Part shown: piece by piece, positions 62,957 through 64,000 of the stretch | Numbering within the stretch: position 1 is the stretch's first letter | Layout: each line of letters begins with the position of its first letter | Source of the DNA: Clostridium sp. AF15-31 | GTDB taxonomy: Bacteria > Bacillota > Clostridia > Lachnospirales > Lachnospiraceae | Assembly: GCF_003461625.1 (NCBI RefSeq) | Contig: NZ_QTXL01000004.1 | Location: forward strand, 186,313 to 250,312 | Direction: 5' to 3' | Length of the DNA stretch: 64,000 nt | Made by a program: the position numbers and the translations under genes | The notes under the pieces: generated by a model | Database searches by the model: none | Seen by the model: the letters and a program-made list of their open reading frames with translations, nothing else | What the model was told of the DNA's origin: nothing

Positions 62957-63751
62957 ATGATATTAAAAACAATACTTATTTTTCTGATCGGCCTGCTTGG
63001 TTATTCAGAATGGCTGCTTGGTACAAGCTGCCTGCAGCGACCGATCGTTCTTGGACCGTTAGTAGGTCTGGTAATGGGAAATCTTCCGGCCGGTATTATT
63101 ATGGGTGCAACTATGGAACTTGCACTTGTAGGAGCCGTGTCGATCGGTGCATATAATCCGCCGGATCTGATCGCAGGCACTGTGCTCGGTGTTTCACTTG
63201 CGATTCAGTCAGGAGCCGGAGCGGAAACAGCTTTAGTACTTGGTATTCCGATCGCAACCGTAATGCTTGCGGCAAATACCGGTATCTGCCAGCCGTTGAT
63301 GCTTGTTATGATCCACAAATGTGACCGTGATGCTGAAAAAGGTAATATACGGGCATTTAACAGAGATTATCTGATCGCAGGATATCTTCAGAACCTTTTT
63401 GGTATTGTCTGCATCCCACTTGCATTTTATTTTGGCAGTGATGCAGTAACAGCACTTCTTGGTAAAATACCTGAATTTGTTCAGTCCGGTATGGATATAA
63501 CAGCAGCACTGCTTCCTGCACTTGGTTTTGCAATGCTTGCACAGCAGATGATGAATCGCAAGGTTGCACCATTTTTCTTCCTTGGCTTTTTCCTGGTATC
63601 ATACCTTGGAATATCCACAACAGGAGTTGCGATTTTTGCCGTACTTATTGTGATAATCGGAGTAACATTCGGCATATTCGGAGACAAGCAACAGGGGGCA
63701 GCACCGGTAGTTGAAACCGCAGATAACGGAGGTGATTTTGATGAGTTCTAA
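62957..63751 (+). CDS. PTS mannose-family EIIC permease
   Basis: The 264-aa membrane protein starts at ATG 62957 after GGAGGG. The region GPLVGLVMGNLPAGIIMGATMELALVGAVSIGAYNPPD in outline and the later LLPALGFAMLAQQM are typical of Man-type EIIC. It forms the channel with EIID, whose gene overlaps its last 11 bases. Confidence 0.92.
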   Translation: MILKTILIFLIGLLGYSEWLLGTSCLQRPIVLGPLVGLVMGNLPAGIIMGATMELALVGAVSIGAYNPPDLIAGTVLGVSLAIQSGAGAETALVLGIPIATVMLAANTGICQPLMLVMIHKCDRDAEKGNIRAFNRDYLIAGYLQNLFGIVCIPLAFYFGSDAVTALLGKIPEFVQSGMDITAALLPALGFAMLAQQMMNRKVAPFFFLGFFLVSYLGISTTGVAIFAVLIVIIGVTFGIFGDKQQGAAPVVETADNGGDFDEF

Positions 63752-64000
63752 GATACATGCAGACTACGATAAGGTAGTTACGAAAAAAGATCTCACAAAG
63801 GTGTTTTTAAGAGAGATCACATATGAACATACATGGAATTATGAACGAATGGGAAATGTAGGATTTTGTTTTTCCATGTATCCGGTTTTAAAGAAACTGT
63901 ATCCGGATAAGAAGGATCTGGCAGCTGCTATGAAGCGTCATCTGACGTTATATCAGACCAGCCATTATCTTGCAACATTTCAGATGGGTATCACAGCCGC
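63741..64000 (+). CDS. PTS mannose-family EIID component (partial)
   Basis: The frame opens at ATG 63741 after GGAGGTGATTTTG and runs off the right edge with 86 complete codons visible. Typical EIID N-terminal features are present: EHTWNYERMGNVGFCFSMYP and the AAAMKRHLTLYQTSHY stretch. The overlap with EIIC suggests coupled translation. Confidence 0.92.
   Translation, partial: MSSKIHADYDKVVTKKDLTKVFLREITYEHTWNYERMGNVGFCFSMYPVLKKLYPDKKDLAAAMKRHLTLYQTSHYLATFQMGITA

Overview
The window is a continuous stretch of chromosome from a low-to-moderate GC, Gram-positive anaerobe. It most resembles the Lachnospiraceae (Coprococcus/Roseburia-like gut Clostridia). This is inferred from the strong AGGAGG ribosome sites, CIRCE-controlled clpB, an indolepyruvate ferredoxin oxidoreductase pair, very large secreted proteins without LPXTG anchors, a mannose-family PTS, and the rpmG-secE-nusG-rplK-rplA block. 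I see no insertion sequence, phage module, rRNA operon or CRISPR array. The only tRNA is tRNA-Arg(ACG).

Layout. 1-6.4 kb: the tail of a TetR-like regulator and a 1968-aa BspA-type leucine-rich-repeat surface protein. 6.5-10.4 kb: a minus-strand redox cluster (a 46-aa CXXC membrane peptide, a 4Fe-4S membrane protein and a TlpA-like thioredoxin lipoprotein) divergent from a two-component system. 10.4-15.4 kb: clpB with a CIRCE operator and a leader hairpin, then a second two-component system. 15.4-21.4 kb: a carboxylate transporter followed by a Dlt-like set (MBOAT, SGNH-like, AMP-ligase, carrier protein) that probably acylates a surface polymer. 21.5-28.7 kb: a DUF3810 metalloprotease-like protein, murI, an HD protein, an O-acetylhomoserine sulfhydrylase, and an SseB/small-multidrug-export cluster. 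28.9-31.1 kb: the ribosomal/NusG block, which ends after rplA. 31.3-36.2 kb: phenylacetate-CoA ligase, a membrane glycerophosphodiesterase and ilvE. 36.6-41.2 kb: a 1515-aa secreted repeat protein. 41.3-45.4 kb: a heterodimeric ABC exporter. 45.6-49.5 kb: a 1270-aa binding-protein/GGDEF/EAL/beta-helix fusion. 49.6-51.8 kb: tRNA-Arg, a small alarmone synthetase, a 78-bp tandem-repeat array and an unrecognised gene. 51.9-56.9 kb: an ECF sigma/anti-sigma pair, a VWA lipoprotein and a zinc-ribbon protein with decapeptide repeats. 57.0-60.7 kb: iorAB and a diguanylate cyclase. 60.8-64 kb: an SIS-domain enzyme with a mannose-family PTS that runs off the right edge.

How the parts connect. Three envelope-related modules stand out: the Dlt-like operon, the ECF/VWA regulon (two promoters with the same motif and spacing) and the giant secreted proteins. 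Cyclic-di-GMP signalling is represented by one intact GGEEF enzyme and one EAL protein with a degenerate GGDEF. PaaK and IorAB suggest handling of aryl-acetates and aryl-pyruvates. The least-explained DNA consists of two large palindromes (22849-23021 and 33017-33219) that share a conserved core and look like a structured RNA family, a third long hairpin after paaK, and the 78-bp tandem repeat at 50659-50950.
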